A stretch of DNA of 48,215 bases from DAOTWY01 sp003696565 (GCA_034435635.1 DAOTWY010000126.1:1-48215); one strand, 5' to 3'. Shown: positions 8,525 through 17,303, counted from the first letter of the stretch. The notes: generated by a model not told the origin, from the sequence alone. Made by a program: numbers and translations.

Positions 8525-10011
8525 AGAATTTCGCTCACAGCTTGTAAGGATGGGATACTATCGCCATAAGTACAAATAGCAGTCCCACCATCAATCAAAT
8601 CCACATCATACGGGTTGCGTAATGCCAGTAAAACGACCTGCTTAGCCCGTGCATAAAGTTGTTGCACAGCCGCCGCTTGTTGTGGCTGTAAGTGTGCGTT
8701 GCGTGTTGCCAAAATCAACACATCTATATCATCTAAATTCACCGCGGCGATCTCTTCCGGTGTGGGTTGTGGGCTAAGGATGCGGGTTTCCAATTGTGGT
8801 AAACGCGCCCGGATAAACCGACTGAGATGTGTTTCCGGTGTTTGATCTTGCACAAGGCTATCTAAACGTGGTGCAAATTCTATCAGCAAGGCGCGCTGAT
8901 CTGAAGAGAGTGGGGGAATATCGCCCCGTACACACTTCAATGCCAAACGTGCAGCGTTCAGGGTAATTGCCTGGTGCTCTGGGGTGTGTATCTGGGTTAA
9001 GTCTGGGGCTTCCAGCGGGAAGCGTGCTTTAAGCGCGTGGATGCGTGCGTTCGCAGCGTCTACCAACGCCTCAGAAACATCACCCCGTTTAACCGCCGCC
9101 AACAGCGCATCATATGCCTGTGCTTGCTTTTCTGGCGTATGAGAAAACAAGATAATATCAATTCCAGCGTTCGCCGCCCACACAACAGATTGCTCGATGG
9201 GATAATAGTTATCTATCGCTTTCATCTCCATGCAATCAGTTGTAACAACACCGTCAAATTGTAATTCCTCACGGATGAGTCGCTGGACAATAACACGAGA
9301 AAGAGTCGCCGGATATTGTGAATCCAACGTATTAAAAATGGTATGTGTCGTCATGATGGTTGCCAAACCGGCTTGGATGGTGGCATGGTAAGGCACCAAG
9401 TCATATTGACGTAAATGCTCTAACGAGGTTTCAATCCGCGGTAAATCCAGGTGTGTATCAATCGTTGTGTTACCTAAACCAGGGAAATGCTTAGCACATG
9501 CTGCCACACCATAAGCTTGAAACCCGCGCACCGCTGCGGATGCCATCACCGCGATTTCTGCCGGGTCTGCACCAAAAGAGCGTGTCCCCACTGTAGGATT
9601 TTCCTGGTTATAAGCCACATCTACCACCGGCGCATATGTCCAATTAATACCTAAAGCATGCATTTCTTGGGCTAAAACGCCACAGACTTGCTCAGTGATG
9701 CGCTCACGGTCTTGCGGAATATGTGCTAAAGCAAGCGCACCAGGGCTTTCTGTAAAATGTTCCCGTAGCCTGGCAACCGTCCCCCCTTCCTGATCAATGG
9801 AAATAAGCAGGGGATGCTTGGACGCTTGTCGTAATTGAGTAGTCAAAGCAGCGACTTGCTCGGGCGTGTCAATGTTGCGCGCAAACAGAATAATGCCGCC
9901 TACACGCCCCTGCCGCAGCCAATCTAACAAATAATCGGGCGCGGTCAGCCCATCAAAGCCGACCATTAACATCTGCCCAACACGTTCTTCAATATGTTCA
10001 ATCATCGTCAT
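8521..10011 (-). CDS. nagZ: Beta-N-acetylglucosaminidase, glycoside hydrolase family 3
   Basis: 496-residue GH3 enzyme that removes GlcNAc from muropeptides. NagZ features: an early RVGQMLMVGFDG, SIDQEGGTVARL, the KHFPGLGNTTIDTH loop carrying the Asp-x-His catalytic dyad, and the nucleophile aspartate in GVVTTDCMEMKAI. After the barrel comes a C-terminal alpha/beta domain of about 150 residues, as in B. subtilis NagZ. No signal peptide, so a cytosolic location is predicted. ATG codons at 10011 and 10005 are both possible starts. Three bases separate it from the gntR stop. Confidence 0.93.
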   Translation of the reverse strand: MTMIEHIEERVGQMLMVGFDGLTAPDYLLDWLRQGRVGGIILFARNIDTPEQVAALTTQLRQASKHPLLISIDQEGGTVARLREHFTESPGALALAHIPQDRERITEQVCGVLAQEMHALGINWTYAPVVDVAYNQENPTVGTRSFGADPAEIAVMASAAVRGFQAYGVAACAKHFPGLGNTTIDTHLDLPRIETSLEHLRQYDLVPYHATIQAGLATIMTTHTIFNTLDSQYPATLSRVIVQRLIREELQFDGVVTTDCMEMKAIDNYYPIEQSVVWAANAGIDIILFSHTPEKQAQAYDALLAAVKRGDVSEALVDAANARIHALKARFPLEAPDLTQIHTPEHQAITLNAARLALKCVRGDIPPLSSDQRALLIEFAPRLDSLVQDQTPETHLSRFIRARLPQLETRILSPQPTPEEIAAVNLDDIDVLILATRNAHLQPQQAAAVQQLYARAKQVVLLALRNPYDVDLIDGGTAICTYGDSIPSLQAVSEIL

Positions 10012-10014
10012 GCC

Positions 10015-10740
10015 TCATACTTTCACCAACCGTGCCCGGAATTTATAGCGATCTCCCCGATAAGCGGATTCAACATATTCCAGGGGTTGGTCTGTTTCAA
10101 TATAGGTGATACGGGTAATATGCAAAATCGGAATATTTGTATCAATTTGGAGGAACTGCGCTTCTTCTGATGTAGGTTGCCGTGCCTCTAACTCTTGGTC
10201 TGCATACATTAGATGTAAATGATAATGCGTTCGCAACACGTCATATAACGAATCATGTGCAAAATCATGATGATCCAAAATGCCTTCACAATAACTTGCA
10301 ACCAGATAAGCTGTTTCTAGTGCAACAGGCTGATGATCGGCTAACCGTACACGCTTAAGCAACACAACTGGCACATTGGTTGGAATCCCTAACCGCTGAG
10401 CCACGCGCTCTGTGGCAGGGATCACCGCCGCCTGCAAAACCCGACTACTTGGGGATTGCCCACGTTTGTGCATTTCTTCTGAAAAGCTCGTAAGGCGATC
10501 TAAGGTTTGGTCAATTGGCTTATCACTAACAAATGTCCCCTTACCAACCTGCGTATAGAGCCTGCCTTCCATCACCAATTCTTTAATCGCCTTACTGACT
10601 GTTAGCCGGCTGACCCCAAACTGTTCTGATAAAACACGTTCAGAGGGGACTTGGTCGTGTGGCGCAAGTTCACCAGTGTTGATCTTATACAAAATGTAAT
10701 CTTTAATTTGCTCATAATAGGGTTTAGATGCGCTGAGCAT
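10015..10740 (-). CDS. GntR/HutC-family repressor (NagR/DasR-like)
   Basis: 241-residue regulator. The N-terminal winged helix contains VPSERVLSEQFGVSRLTVSKA and the wing GKGTFVSD. Residues from about 85 onward form the UTRA effector domain, ending LEYVESAYRGDRYKFRARL. HutC-type members NagR and DasR bind GlcN-6-P or GlcNAc-6-P, and the second is a product of this pathway, so product-induced derepression is likely (inference). A site matching 10 of 12 bases of the dre consensus lies at the operon promoter (17130-17141). The start has AAAGGGGG 5-6 bases upstream. Confidence 0.9.
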   Translation of the reverse strand: MLSASKPYYEQIKDYILYKINTGELAPHDQVPSERVLSEQFGVSRLTVSKAIKELVMEGRLYTQVGKGTFVSDKPIDQTLDRLTSFSEEMHKRGQSPSSRVLQAAVIPATERVAQRLGIPTNVPVVLLKRVRLADHQPVALETAYLVASYCEGILDHHDFAHDSLYDVLRTHYHLHLMYADQELEARQPTSEEAQFLQIDTNIPILHITRITYIETDQPLEYVESAYRGDRYKFRARLVKV

Positions 10741-10753
10741 AACAGCCCCCTTT

Positions 10754-10933
10754 TTATTTCAATATCCGCCAGAATCCCACAACAGCCACCAACAGCAATA
10801 TCCCAATCACGCTGCTGCACACACTGACGACAAACTCCGGGCTATCTTTGGGCACAGCCAAAGCGGAACATATGCCAGCCAGTACAAGAAAAAACGCGAT
10901 TTGTAAAAACCCGCGCAGCGACTCACGTGCCAT
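10754..10933 (-). CDS. Small two-helix membrane protein, 59 aa
   Basis: I translated this frame by hand. It starts at an ATG inside the last codons of oppF (11-base overlap) and ends with TAA 13 bases before gntR. The product begins MARESLRGF. It has two hydrophobic segments, roughly residues 9-27 (LQIAFFLVLAGICSALAV) and 35-54 (VVSVCSSVIGILLLVAVVGF), with a charged link (PKDSPE) between them and a basic end. It fills a gap that is otherwise unusually large for this tightly packed operon. Its coupling to oppF suggests a small accessory subunit of the importer. I do not recognise a family. Confidence 0.6.
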   Translation of the reverse strand: MARESLRGFLQIAFFLVLAGICSALAVPKDSPEFVVSVCSSVIGILLLVAVVGFWRILK

Positions 10934-11933
10934 AAGGAACCAACTGCTCCCCAGTGGTTAATGGGATACAGGCAGTATCTTGTGCATAACCTGGTGCTTG
11001 TGCTAAACGGGGTACCGAAACATCACACACCCCTGGCTGATAAAACGGACACCGTGGATGAAATGCACACCCCGGCGGAATGGCTGTCAGGCGCGGAATT
11101 TCATCTGACCGCAGAGGGATGGGTTGTTTTTTACGGGTCAAGTTCGGGTCTGCTTCCGGCACGGCAGAAAGTAACGCCCGTGTATAAGGATGTGCTGGGT
11201 TTGCAATGATGTCCTGTGTCCGTCCAATTTCGACAATACGCCCCAAATACATCACAGCGATTCGCCCTTCCCACGCAAAATATTTAGCTAAAGCCAAATC
11301 ATGCGTAATAAACACAATCGCTAAGTTAAACATATCCCGCAAGTTATGCAGCATCTTCAAAATCCCGATGCGAATACTCACATCCACCATGCTGACCGCT
11401 TCATCCGCCACAATCAGCTTGGGGTTAACCGTGAGCGCACGGGCAATACTCACACGCTGACGCTGCCCCCCACTTAGCTGATGAGGGAATTTATTGACAA
11501 TGTCGCCTGGTGGGGTTAAATCAACCAAGGTGAGCAGTTCCCAAATACGTCGCCGTAACTCAGCACGCCCGTTGACCATCTTATGACGCTTAAGCGGATA
11601 GCCTAAAATTTGCCCAATAGTGTGCGCAGGGTTGAGCGAGGCAAACGGGTCTTGATGCACCAATTGCATTTGCCGCCGGATCAGTGATCGTTCTTTGCGG
11701 TCATATTCCGCCATGCGCCGCCCGTTATATAATACCTCCCCTTCAGAGGCATCTAACAAGCTAGCAATGATCTTCCCGGTGGTCGTTTTGCCACATCCGC
11801 TTTCCCCCACCAAACAAAGCACCTCATTCGGATACACATTCAAATGAATGTCTTGCAATACAGGGATACGAACCCGTTCTTTTTCAAATGAGCGATACAC
11901 GCCATGCAATTCAACGAGGGGTTGCTGGCTCAT
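10923..11933 (-). CDS. Oligopeptide-type ABC transporter ATP-binding protein (OppF-like)
   Basis: 336-residue ATPase of the Opp/Dpp class. Walker A is GESGCGKTT, the signature is LSGGQRQR and Walker B is LIVADEAVSMVD, a variant of the usual DEPVSALD. A C-terminal oligo_HPY tail carries CAFHPRCPFYQPGVC, a cysteine cluster like those that bind Fe-S in some Opp ATPases. It overlaps oppD by 4 bases and the small membrane protein by 11. In context it energises muropeptide import (inference). Confidence 0.92.
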   Translation of the reverse strand: MSQQPLVELHGVYRSFEKERVRIPVLQDIHLNVYPNEVLCLVGESGCGKTTTGKIIASLLDASEGEVLYNGRRMAEYDRKERSLIRRQMQLVHQDPFASLNPAHTIGQILGYPLKRHKMVNGRAELRRRIWELLTLVDLTPPGDIVNKFPHQLSGGQRQRVSIARALTVNPKLIVADEAVSMVDVSIRIGILKMLHNLRDMFNLAIVFITHDLALAKYFAWEGRIAVMYLGRIVEIGRTQDIIANPAHPYTRALLSAVPEADPNLTRKKQPIPLRSDEIPRLTAIPPGCAFHPRCPFYQPGVCDVSVPRLAQAPGYAQDTACIPLTTGEQLVPYGT

Positions 11934-12946
11934 GATTGAATAACCTCTTCCCGTTCTTTACGGACAATTTGATGATGATGACAACTAACGCGATGGTTAC
12001 CGTTAAAAATCTCAATTGGTGGCACAGTATGAGCGCAAATATCCGTTGCTAGGCGGCAGCGTTCATGAAATTTACAACCGGCAGGCGGTTCAATTAAGTC
12101 TGGCGGGCTACCGGGGATACTGTGTAGCTCTTCTGCACCAACACTTAACCGCGGTGCTGCATCCAGCAAACTTAAGGTATAAGCGTGGCGCGGATGATAA
12201 AACACCTCATAAACCGGTCCAATTTCAACAATTTCACCGGCATACATCGTGGCAATGGTATCCGCAATTTCTGCTGCAATGGCTAGATCATGGCTGATGA
12301 ACAGAATACTAAAATTTAATTCCCGCCGGAGTTCCTTCAACACCTCTAAAATTGATCGTTGTGTTAAAATATCAACAGCCGTGGTTGGTTCATCCATAAT
12401 AACCACTTGCGGGCGCAACAATAACGCCAACGCCAAAAGCACCCGCTGACGCATTCCCCCACTCAGTTCATGAGGATAAGCACGAAAAACTCGCATTGGA
12501 TCCAGGCGAACTTTTTCAAACAAATCCAAAGCCTGCTTACGGCTTTCTGCTTTGCTCAAGCCGTGTGCTTTGCCGGTGTCATACACCATATCCGAAATGC
12601 GGATAACCGGATTCAGCGCATTTAACGCACCCTGAAACACCATGGAAATTTCTGACCAAAGAAATTTTTGTAAGCCTTTTTTGGAAAGTTGAAGAATATC
12701 AAGTTGCTGCCCATCGCGTTTGGTATACAGCAGTTGTCCGCTTTCAATTTTGGCAGAGGTGGGCAATTGCCGGATTAACGTCAGGTTCAAAGAGGATTTA
12801 CCGCATCCGCTTTCACCAATAATTGCTAACGTTTCGCCTGCATGCAAATCAAACGAGACATTATTCACCGCGCGCACCCGCCCACGTGCCGCCAAATAGC
12901 TCATACTCAGGTTTTTTACACTTAGAACAACGTTGCTCATCATCAT
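11930..12946 (-). CDS. Oligopeptide-type ABC transporter ATP-binding protein (OppD-like)
   Basis: 338 residues. Walker A is GESGCGKSS, signature LSGGMRQR, Walker B VVIMDEPTTAVD, and the H-loop lies in ILFISHDLAIA. The C-terminal region has four cysteines (CKFHERCRLATDIC, then a later SCHHH), the pattern associated with a [4Fe-4S] cluster in OppD proteins. It overlaps oppC by 4 bases (ATGA) and pairs with the OppF-like ATPase to form the heterodimeric motor. Two or three ATG codons in a row make the exact start uncertain by a few residues. Confidence 0.92.
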   Translation of the reverse strand: MMMSNVVLSVKNLSMSYLAARGRVRAVNNVSFDLHAGETLAIIGESGCGKSSLNLTLIRQLPTSAKIESGQLLYTKRDGQQLDILQLSKKGLQKFLWSEISMVFQGALNALNPVIRISDMVYDTGKAHGLSKAESRKQALDLFEKVRLDPMRVFRAYPHELSGGMRQRVLLALALLLRPQVVIMDEPTTAVDILTQRSILEVLKELRRELNFSILFISHDLAIAAEIADTIATMYAGEIVEIGPVYEVFYHPRHAYTLSLLDAAPRLSVGAEELHSIPGSPPDLIEPPAGCKFHERCRLATDICAHTVPPIEIFNGNHRVSCHHHQIVRKEREEVIQS

Positions 12947-14124
12947 AGCCCTTTACGTAAACGCGGATTAAAAATTTCTTCTAAGGAGCGAGTGAACAAG
13001 ATCAAAGAAAGCTGGAATAATGCAATTGCCACAATAGGAGCTAACGCCCAAGTAATACCCTTAGCACTATAAAACGCCCCTTGTGTACGGGAATTCCAGA
13101 TCATAATGCCCCAATCTGGTTCAGTCAGTGGGGACATCCCTAACAAAACCAACCCGACAATGGCATACATAGCAGCACGCACTGCAAAAATAAAATTGAT
13201 AGCAATATAGCTAATCATATTGGGGAAAATTTCCCGCATGATGATATGGTATAGTCCCAAATCCAGGGTGATAGCTGCTTCGACATAATCGCGCTCTTTA
13301 AGGCTAAGCACCTGTGCGCGCACAGCACGCATCAAAGCGGGCCAGCTCAATACAGCCAACAGCACCGCCAGCATAAAACTGTTATCGAACTCCAAAATAC
13401 TCGCCAGAACTAAAAGCAGCGGAAATTGCGGAATAGTCAAGATAAAATTTGATAACGCCGAAATCAATTGATCTACCAGCCCGCCAAGTAACGCCGCCAA
13501 TGATCCCAGCGTCACGGCAATTAATGTAGACATCACCCCAGCTTGAATAGATGTGATGATAAGATTTTGTCCGCCATAAACAATATGTGAGACAATATCC
13601 CGCCCCCACCAATCTAACCCAAGTGGATACTCCCACGAAGGGGGTTGTAAAAGCGTTGTCGCCCCTGGCTGCCGGCGATCCATTTGAATATCACCTTCGT
13701 ATTCAATCACCAATGGACCAAAAACCGTCATAACAACGAAGAACATAATCCCCAAAAAGCCAATAAAACCGCCCTTGTTACGTAATAACCCGCGTGACAT
13801 GGCGCGGATTGTCCGCCCTAAGGATGCCATCTGCCGCACGATATACTCTTGGGTGGATTCTTCAAAGTCCACTTCATCTAATGACTGGCGTGATGTAAAG
13901 GGGTCTTGCCGATTAACATAAATATAGGACACCACAACCGATGTTGAGAGGATAATCATCGGCACGCCGCCCCACATCCCACAGGCAAACCCGCTCAATA
14001 AACAAGCAACAAACCCAATTATTCCCGGTTTAATCTGTTGATATTTGATACCAAGCCCTAGCGGAAGCAGCCCGCAAAAGAAACCAATAATCAAGCCCGT
14101 TGTCGTTGCGACCGTCTCAAACAT
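12943..14124 (-). CDS. ABC transporter permease (OppC-like) with N-terminal membrane extension
   Basis: 393-residue permease, about 90 residues longer than typical OppC. The standard part starts near residue 100 (RTIRAMSRGLLRNKGGFIGF), and its EAA loop is RDYVEAAITLDLGLYHIIMREI. The first 75 residues are extra and hydrophobic, with about three predicted helices (TGLIIGFFCGLLPLGLGI, GIIGFVACLLSGFACGMW, VPMIILSTSVVVSYIYV), followed by an acidic linker. Base composition does not change, and no better internal start with a ribosome site is obvious, so the extension looks genuine. It lies one base downstream of the oppB stop. Confidence 0.9.
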   Translation of the reverse strand: MFETVATTTGLIIGFFCGLLPLGLGIKYQQIKPGIIGFVACLLSGFACGMWGGVPMIILSTSVVVSYIYVNRQDPFTSRQSLDEVDFEESTQEYIVRQMASLGRTIRAMSRGLLRNKGGFIGFLGIMFFVVMTVFGPLVIEYEGDIQMDRRQPGATTLLQPPSWEYPLGLDWWGRDIVSHIVYGGQNLIITSIQAGVMSTLIAVTLGSLAALLGGLVDQLISALSNFILTIPQFPLLLVLASILEFDNSFMLAVLLAVLSWPALMRAVRAQVLSLKERDYVEAAITLDLGLYHIIMREIFPNMISYIAINFIFAVRAAMYAIVGLVLLGMSPLTEPDWGIMIWNSRTQGAFYSAKGITWALAPIVAIALFQLSLILFTRSLEEIFNPRLRKGL

Positions 14125-14125
14125 G

Positions 14126-15199
14126 CTACTTTTCCTCCAGGGTCACACGTGGATCAAGCCAGCTTAACATCAAATCCGCCAGGATGTTGGAGACAACCAC
14201 CGCAACGGTAATCACCAGGAAAATGCCTTGCATGGTGGTATAATCCCGCGAACCAACTGCCCGCGCTAGCTGAAAGCCTAATCCAGGATATTCAAAATAA
14301 CGCTCAACAATTACGCTGCCGCTCAACACAAAGCCAATGCTAATCGCCAAGCGTGTCACCAATGGCAACATCGCATTTCGCCCAACATACGCCGTCAAAA
14401 TTCGCCATTCAGAAAGTCCACGCGCTTTTGCAACGTTGATATAATCCTCACCTAATGTGGCGATGGTGCTGCTTTTCATGGAGAGCGTCCACACGCCAAT
14501 CGTCGCGAGAACATAAGTCGTAATGGGCAAAAAAGCATGTTTGATAATGCTGGCGATGTACTCCAGTGTAAAGCCAGCTTCAATATTAGGGTTTACGCCG
14601 CCGCGCATTTCCCCCACGTTAAATAACTGTAGCTGCACACCAGCAACCAAAATAATCAAAATCGCAAACACATAGTCAGGAATACCGGATAACACCGAAG
14701 CCAGTGCAGTAACAACGTTATCCAACAGCCCGCCACGCCAATACGCAATCATAATGCCCAACAACATCCCCAGGCTAAAGCTGATAAACAAGCCTGTGCC
14801 AACGGAAATCAATGTCCAGGGTAAAAACCGTAAGATTTGTTGGCTGACGGATGTCCCCGCGGAGGTGATCGATTCCCCTAAATCACCGCGTAAAAGTTTG
14901 CCTAAATAGACAATATACTGCTCTAAAACAGGCTGATCTGGGTTAAAATCATAAAGTGTTGCCGCCTGATTTTCGGCTTCTTCCAGTGTATACCCCTGCT
15001 GCATAAGTTGATCAATTTTGATAGAGATTGGGTTACCTGGCAGTAGGCGGATCAAGAAGAATGTGAACGTAGTCGCCAGCCAGATTGTCACAATTCCCTG
15101 AATCACAACACGAAATGTATAAGATTTTGTAACCCTCTTTAAGCGCGCAAAAAATGAATGAGTGTCTTTTTGAGATGATGCGGTTGAAATGGCTGCCAT
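14126..15199 (-). CDS. ABC transporter permease (OppB-like)
   Basis: 357-residue inner-membrane permease. The first helix follows a basic cytosolic start (RLKRVTKSYTFRVVIQGI), with the conserved FFLIRLLPGNP next, and an extracellular loop rich in YDFNPDQPVLEQYIVYLGKLLRGDLGES-type sequence. The EAA loop is EDYINVAKARGLSEWRI and the end is LSWLDPRVTLEEK. It forms the channel with the OppC-like protein. A strong hairpin separates it from the upstream binding-protein gene, a common way to give the binding protein a higher mRNA level. Confidence 0.92.
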   Translation of the reverse strand: MAAISTASSQKDTHSFFARLKRVTKSYTFRVVIQGIVTIWLATTFTFFLIRLLPGNPISIKIDQLMQQGYTLEEAENQAATLYDFNPDQPVLEQYIVYLGKLLRGDLGESITSAGTSVSQQILRFLPWTLISVGTGLFISFSLGMLLGIMIAYWRGGLLDNVVTALASVLSGIPDYVFAILIILVAGVQLQLFNVGEMRGGVNPNIEAGFTLEYIASIIKHAFLPITTYVLATIGVWTLSMKSSTIATLGEDYINVAKARGLSEWRILTAYVGRNAMLPLVTRLAISIGFVLSGSVIVERYFEYPGLGFQLARAVGSRDYTTMQGIFLVITVAVVVSNILADLMLSWLDPRVTLEEK

Positions 15200-15246
15200 T
15201 AGGAGTCTCTCATACCATTGAGCTTAAATAAATTATTTGGAATTAG

Positions 15247-15274
15247 GGGGGGGAGAAGCTAACTTCCCTCCCCC
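15247..15274 (-). terminator. Stem-loop between binding-protein gene and oppB
   Basis: Bases 15247-15258 pair with 15263-15274 (12 positions, one A-C mismatch and one G-U) around the loop CTAA. It follows the binding-protein stop by about 50 bases. Downstream on the minus strand it is T-rich but without a clean T run, so partial termination or protection of the upstream mRNA from decay is more likely than full stop. Confidence 0.6.
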
Positions 15275-15322
15275 GTTTTGGTAATGCGCTGCCGTTGAGC
15301 CTGGCAAACGCCCGATTATTAT

Positions 15323-17074
15323 TTAGCTTGCCGGACCTAAAACACCAGTCAGGATGTAATACTTAATGAAGTGATCGCGCCCGGTTGGGTTCAACAAGAT
15401 TGGATCACCATCTTCTGGCAGCCCATTAATCTTCTCAGTATTAAATGGTTCCGCGCTCAAGATCACATTTAACGGCACATAAGGCATGGTCTGGTTAACG
15501 ATCAACGCAACTTCGCCAGCACGTTCTTTCTGTGCTTCGATATCTAACCCAACGTTGATGTTATTGATCATCTCATCCAGATTGACTGTTTCACCGTTGT
15601 ACGGATATTCTGTCATCGGAATACCAAGCCCTGGCTGGTTATCATCTAACGCTGTTACCCAGCGTTGTAGAGGGTTATTGAAGTGGCGTGCTGCAAACGG
15701 AGATGCCAAGCCCCAGCTCCATATAGTCAGTTCAAATGTGCCGTTGCGGATATTTTCCGGTACTTCCTGCCAAGGAAGCGCACGAGCGGTGATATCGAAA
15801 CCGAAGGCGTTTAATTGGGCAATTGCATCTTGTGATGCGCCAGCGAAATCAGCAAACTCAGCCGGGAAAATCCATTCTGCGCTCAGTGTGTTTCCATCAG
15901 CATCTGCCCAGATTCCATCACTGTTGCGGCTGTAGCCCACACTTTCTAACAACGCTGCAGCGCGTTCTTCGTCATATTCATAACGATCCAACTGATCAAT
16001 CACATCTTGTGGCAGCATCGTTTCCACACTGCTATCCAAAATTCCAGCCATGTATTCTGTACCAACTGCACCCAACCCATTGGTGACAAAGGCGTTTTGG
16101 TCACGGTTGATCACCAAAGCGACAGCCTGGCGTACCTCAACTTTATCCCATGGAGAAACATTCCAGTTAAACAGCATCGCCGGTCCATACCCACGTGGGA
16201 TTGTAATAATACGCAGTCCCTGTTCCACAAAGGTCTCCACTGTTGCAGGTGGATACACATTTGTAGAATGTGCGATTTCGCCGCTCAGAACTAACGGTGT
16301 GGTGGAATCGGTTTCACCAGCCCATAAACGCAGCTCACCAAATTGCACCTGATCAGAGAAGATGCTGTTGGGCTGCCATTTTAATGTCATATAGCTATCA
16401 CCCACATCATCGAGTGTGTAAGTATAGGGGCCGCTGGCGATATATTCTTCTGGGCGGAATTCCCGAACCTCTGTGAGCAGTGCCTGCCATTCATCTGAGG
16501 TATTATCTACACCTGTTTCAAACAGCTCTAACGCGCGGGCTGCATACTCACCATAGGTGTCATCTGCCACAATCGGTTCACGTAGGATCAACTGTTCCGC
16601 CAATAAAGACGGCTCACCAATGAAATGGAAGCGAACGGTATAGTCATCAACTTTTTCAACTTCATCAATGTAGTTAAACTGCGACCAACCAGTCAACTTG
16701 CCCAATGCGTAAGTCGTCACCACATCGTCAGCATCCACCATTGAGCCATTGCTCCACATCGCATCGCTACGCAGGGTGATTTCATAAGCACTGCCGTCCT
16801 CAGTGAATCCCCAGCTTTCTGCCAACATTGGAACATATGAGTCATCTGACCAAATATAGAATGCTGGCGCAAGCTCAACCAGCTCACGATACACATTCCC
16901 TAGGTTGGTGTTAGGACCACCGTCTGCATAAGCGTTCAAATGATGATCTGGCGGTAGGCGATAGGGCCAAGTGCCAAACCATGTTCCTTCTGGCGCATCC
17001 TGTGCGGATACCGCTGACAATGTAGTCCCCATCAATAACAGGAACAACGTAAAAATAAGACTCAAGCGTTTCAT
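15323..17074 (-). CDS. Extracellular solute-binding protein, family 5 (OppA-like)
   Basis: 583-residue periplasmic-type binding protein of the peptide/nickel family, promoter-proximal gene of the cell-wall operon. It has a Sec signal peptide (positive KRL, hydrophobic core to about residue 20, cleavage near SAVSA-QDA) and no lipobox cysteine, so no lipid anchor is predicted from this sequence. Family blocks include YEITLRSDAMWSNG, VDADDVVTTYA, VRQAVALVINRD and AAALLESVGYSRN. It should capture muropeptides or cell-wall disaccharide-peptides, by context only. GGAG lies 9 bases before the ATG, and a regulated promoter lies at 17130-17178. Confidence 0.92.
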   Translation of the reverse strand: MKRLSLIFTLFLLLMGTTLSAVSAQDAPEGTWFGTWPYRLPPDHHLNAYADGGPNTNLGNVYRELVELAPAFYIWSDDSYVPMLAESWGFTEDGSAYEITLRSDAMWSNGSMVDADDVVTTYALGKLTGWSQFNYIDEVEKVDDYTVRFHFIGEPSLLAEQLILREPIVADDTYGEYAARALELFETGVDNTSDEWQALLTEVREFRPEEYIASGPYTYTLDDVGDSYMTLKWQPNSIFSDQVQFGELRLWAGETDSTTPLVLSGEIAHSTNVYPPATVETFVEQGLRIITIPRGYGPAMLFNWNVSPWDKVEVRQAVALVINRDQNAFVTNGLGAVGTEYMAGILDSSVETMLPQDVIDQLDRYEYDEERAAALLESVGYSRNSDGIWADADGNTLSAEWIFPAEFADFAGASQDAIAQLNAFGFDITARALPWQEVPENIRNGTFELTIWSWGLASPFAARHFNNPLQRWVTALDDNQPGLGIPMTEYPYNGETVNLDEMINNINVGLDIEAQKERAGEVALIVNQTMPYVPLNVILSAEPFNTEKINGLPEDGDPILLNPTGRDHFIKYYILTGVLGPAS

Positions 17075-17129
17075 TTAAAAACTCCATTTACTTAAAAAAC
17101 GAACGATAGTGGCTTATGGTGGTATATGG

Positions 17130-17178
17130 TGGTATAGTCCACTGAACAGACTATAACGCATCAATCAAAATTTTGCAA
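17130..17178 (-). promoter_or_regulatory. Promoter and dre-like operator of the cell-wall recycling operon
   Basis: On the minus strand the -35 is TTGCAA (17173-17178), then a 17-bp spacer, then -10 TATAGT (17150-17155). The predicted start is near 17143. Immediately downstream, TGGTATAGTCCA (plus strand, 17130-17141) matches 10 of 12 bases of TGGTCTAGACCA, the site class bound by DasR/NagR-type GntR repressors. A partial second copy of the half-site (TGGTATATGG) lies at 17120-17129. The site sits where a bound repressor would block RNA polymerase, and a HutC-type GntR gene lies in the same operon. Confidence 0.65.
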
Positions 17179-17303
17179 AAATTTGTATGAGGCAATTTTA
17201 AAGTGTATAGAGTAATGAGGGGACGTTGCACAAGCAGGGCAACAGGCATCGTATTATGTGATTATCACTAGCTGTCTAATAATAAGAAGAGTGCTGTATT
17301 TGT

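Noticed and set aside
3404..10011. NagZ, NamZ and the beta-lactamase-fold protein as antibiotic-resistance genes
   Set aside because: The hydrolase has no signal peptide and sits in a sugar-recycling operon; nothing in the sequence points to beta-lactam hydrolysis.
10602..10820. A 72-codon minus-strand frame across the gntR start
   Set aside because: It overlaps both gntR and the 59-residue membrane protein in another frame, has no ribosome site and its translation looks random.
17258..17268. GTGAT-T-ATCAC palindrome near the end of the NnrS-like gene, resembling an FNR box
   Set aside because: The half-sites are separated by one base instead of four, and the site lies downstream of the NnrS-like gene and well upstream of the mapped-looking promoter of the next operon.
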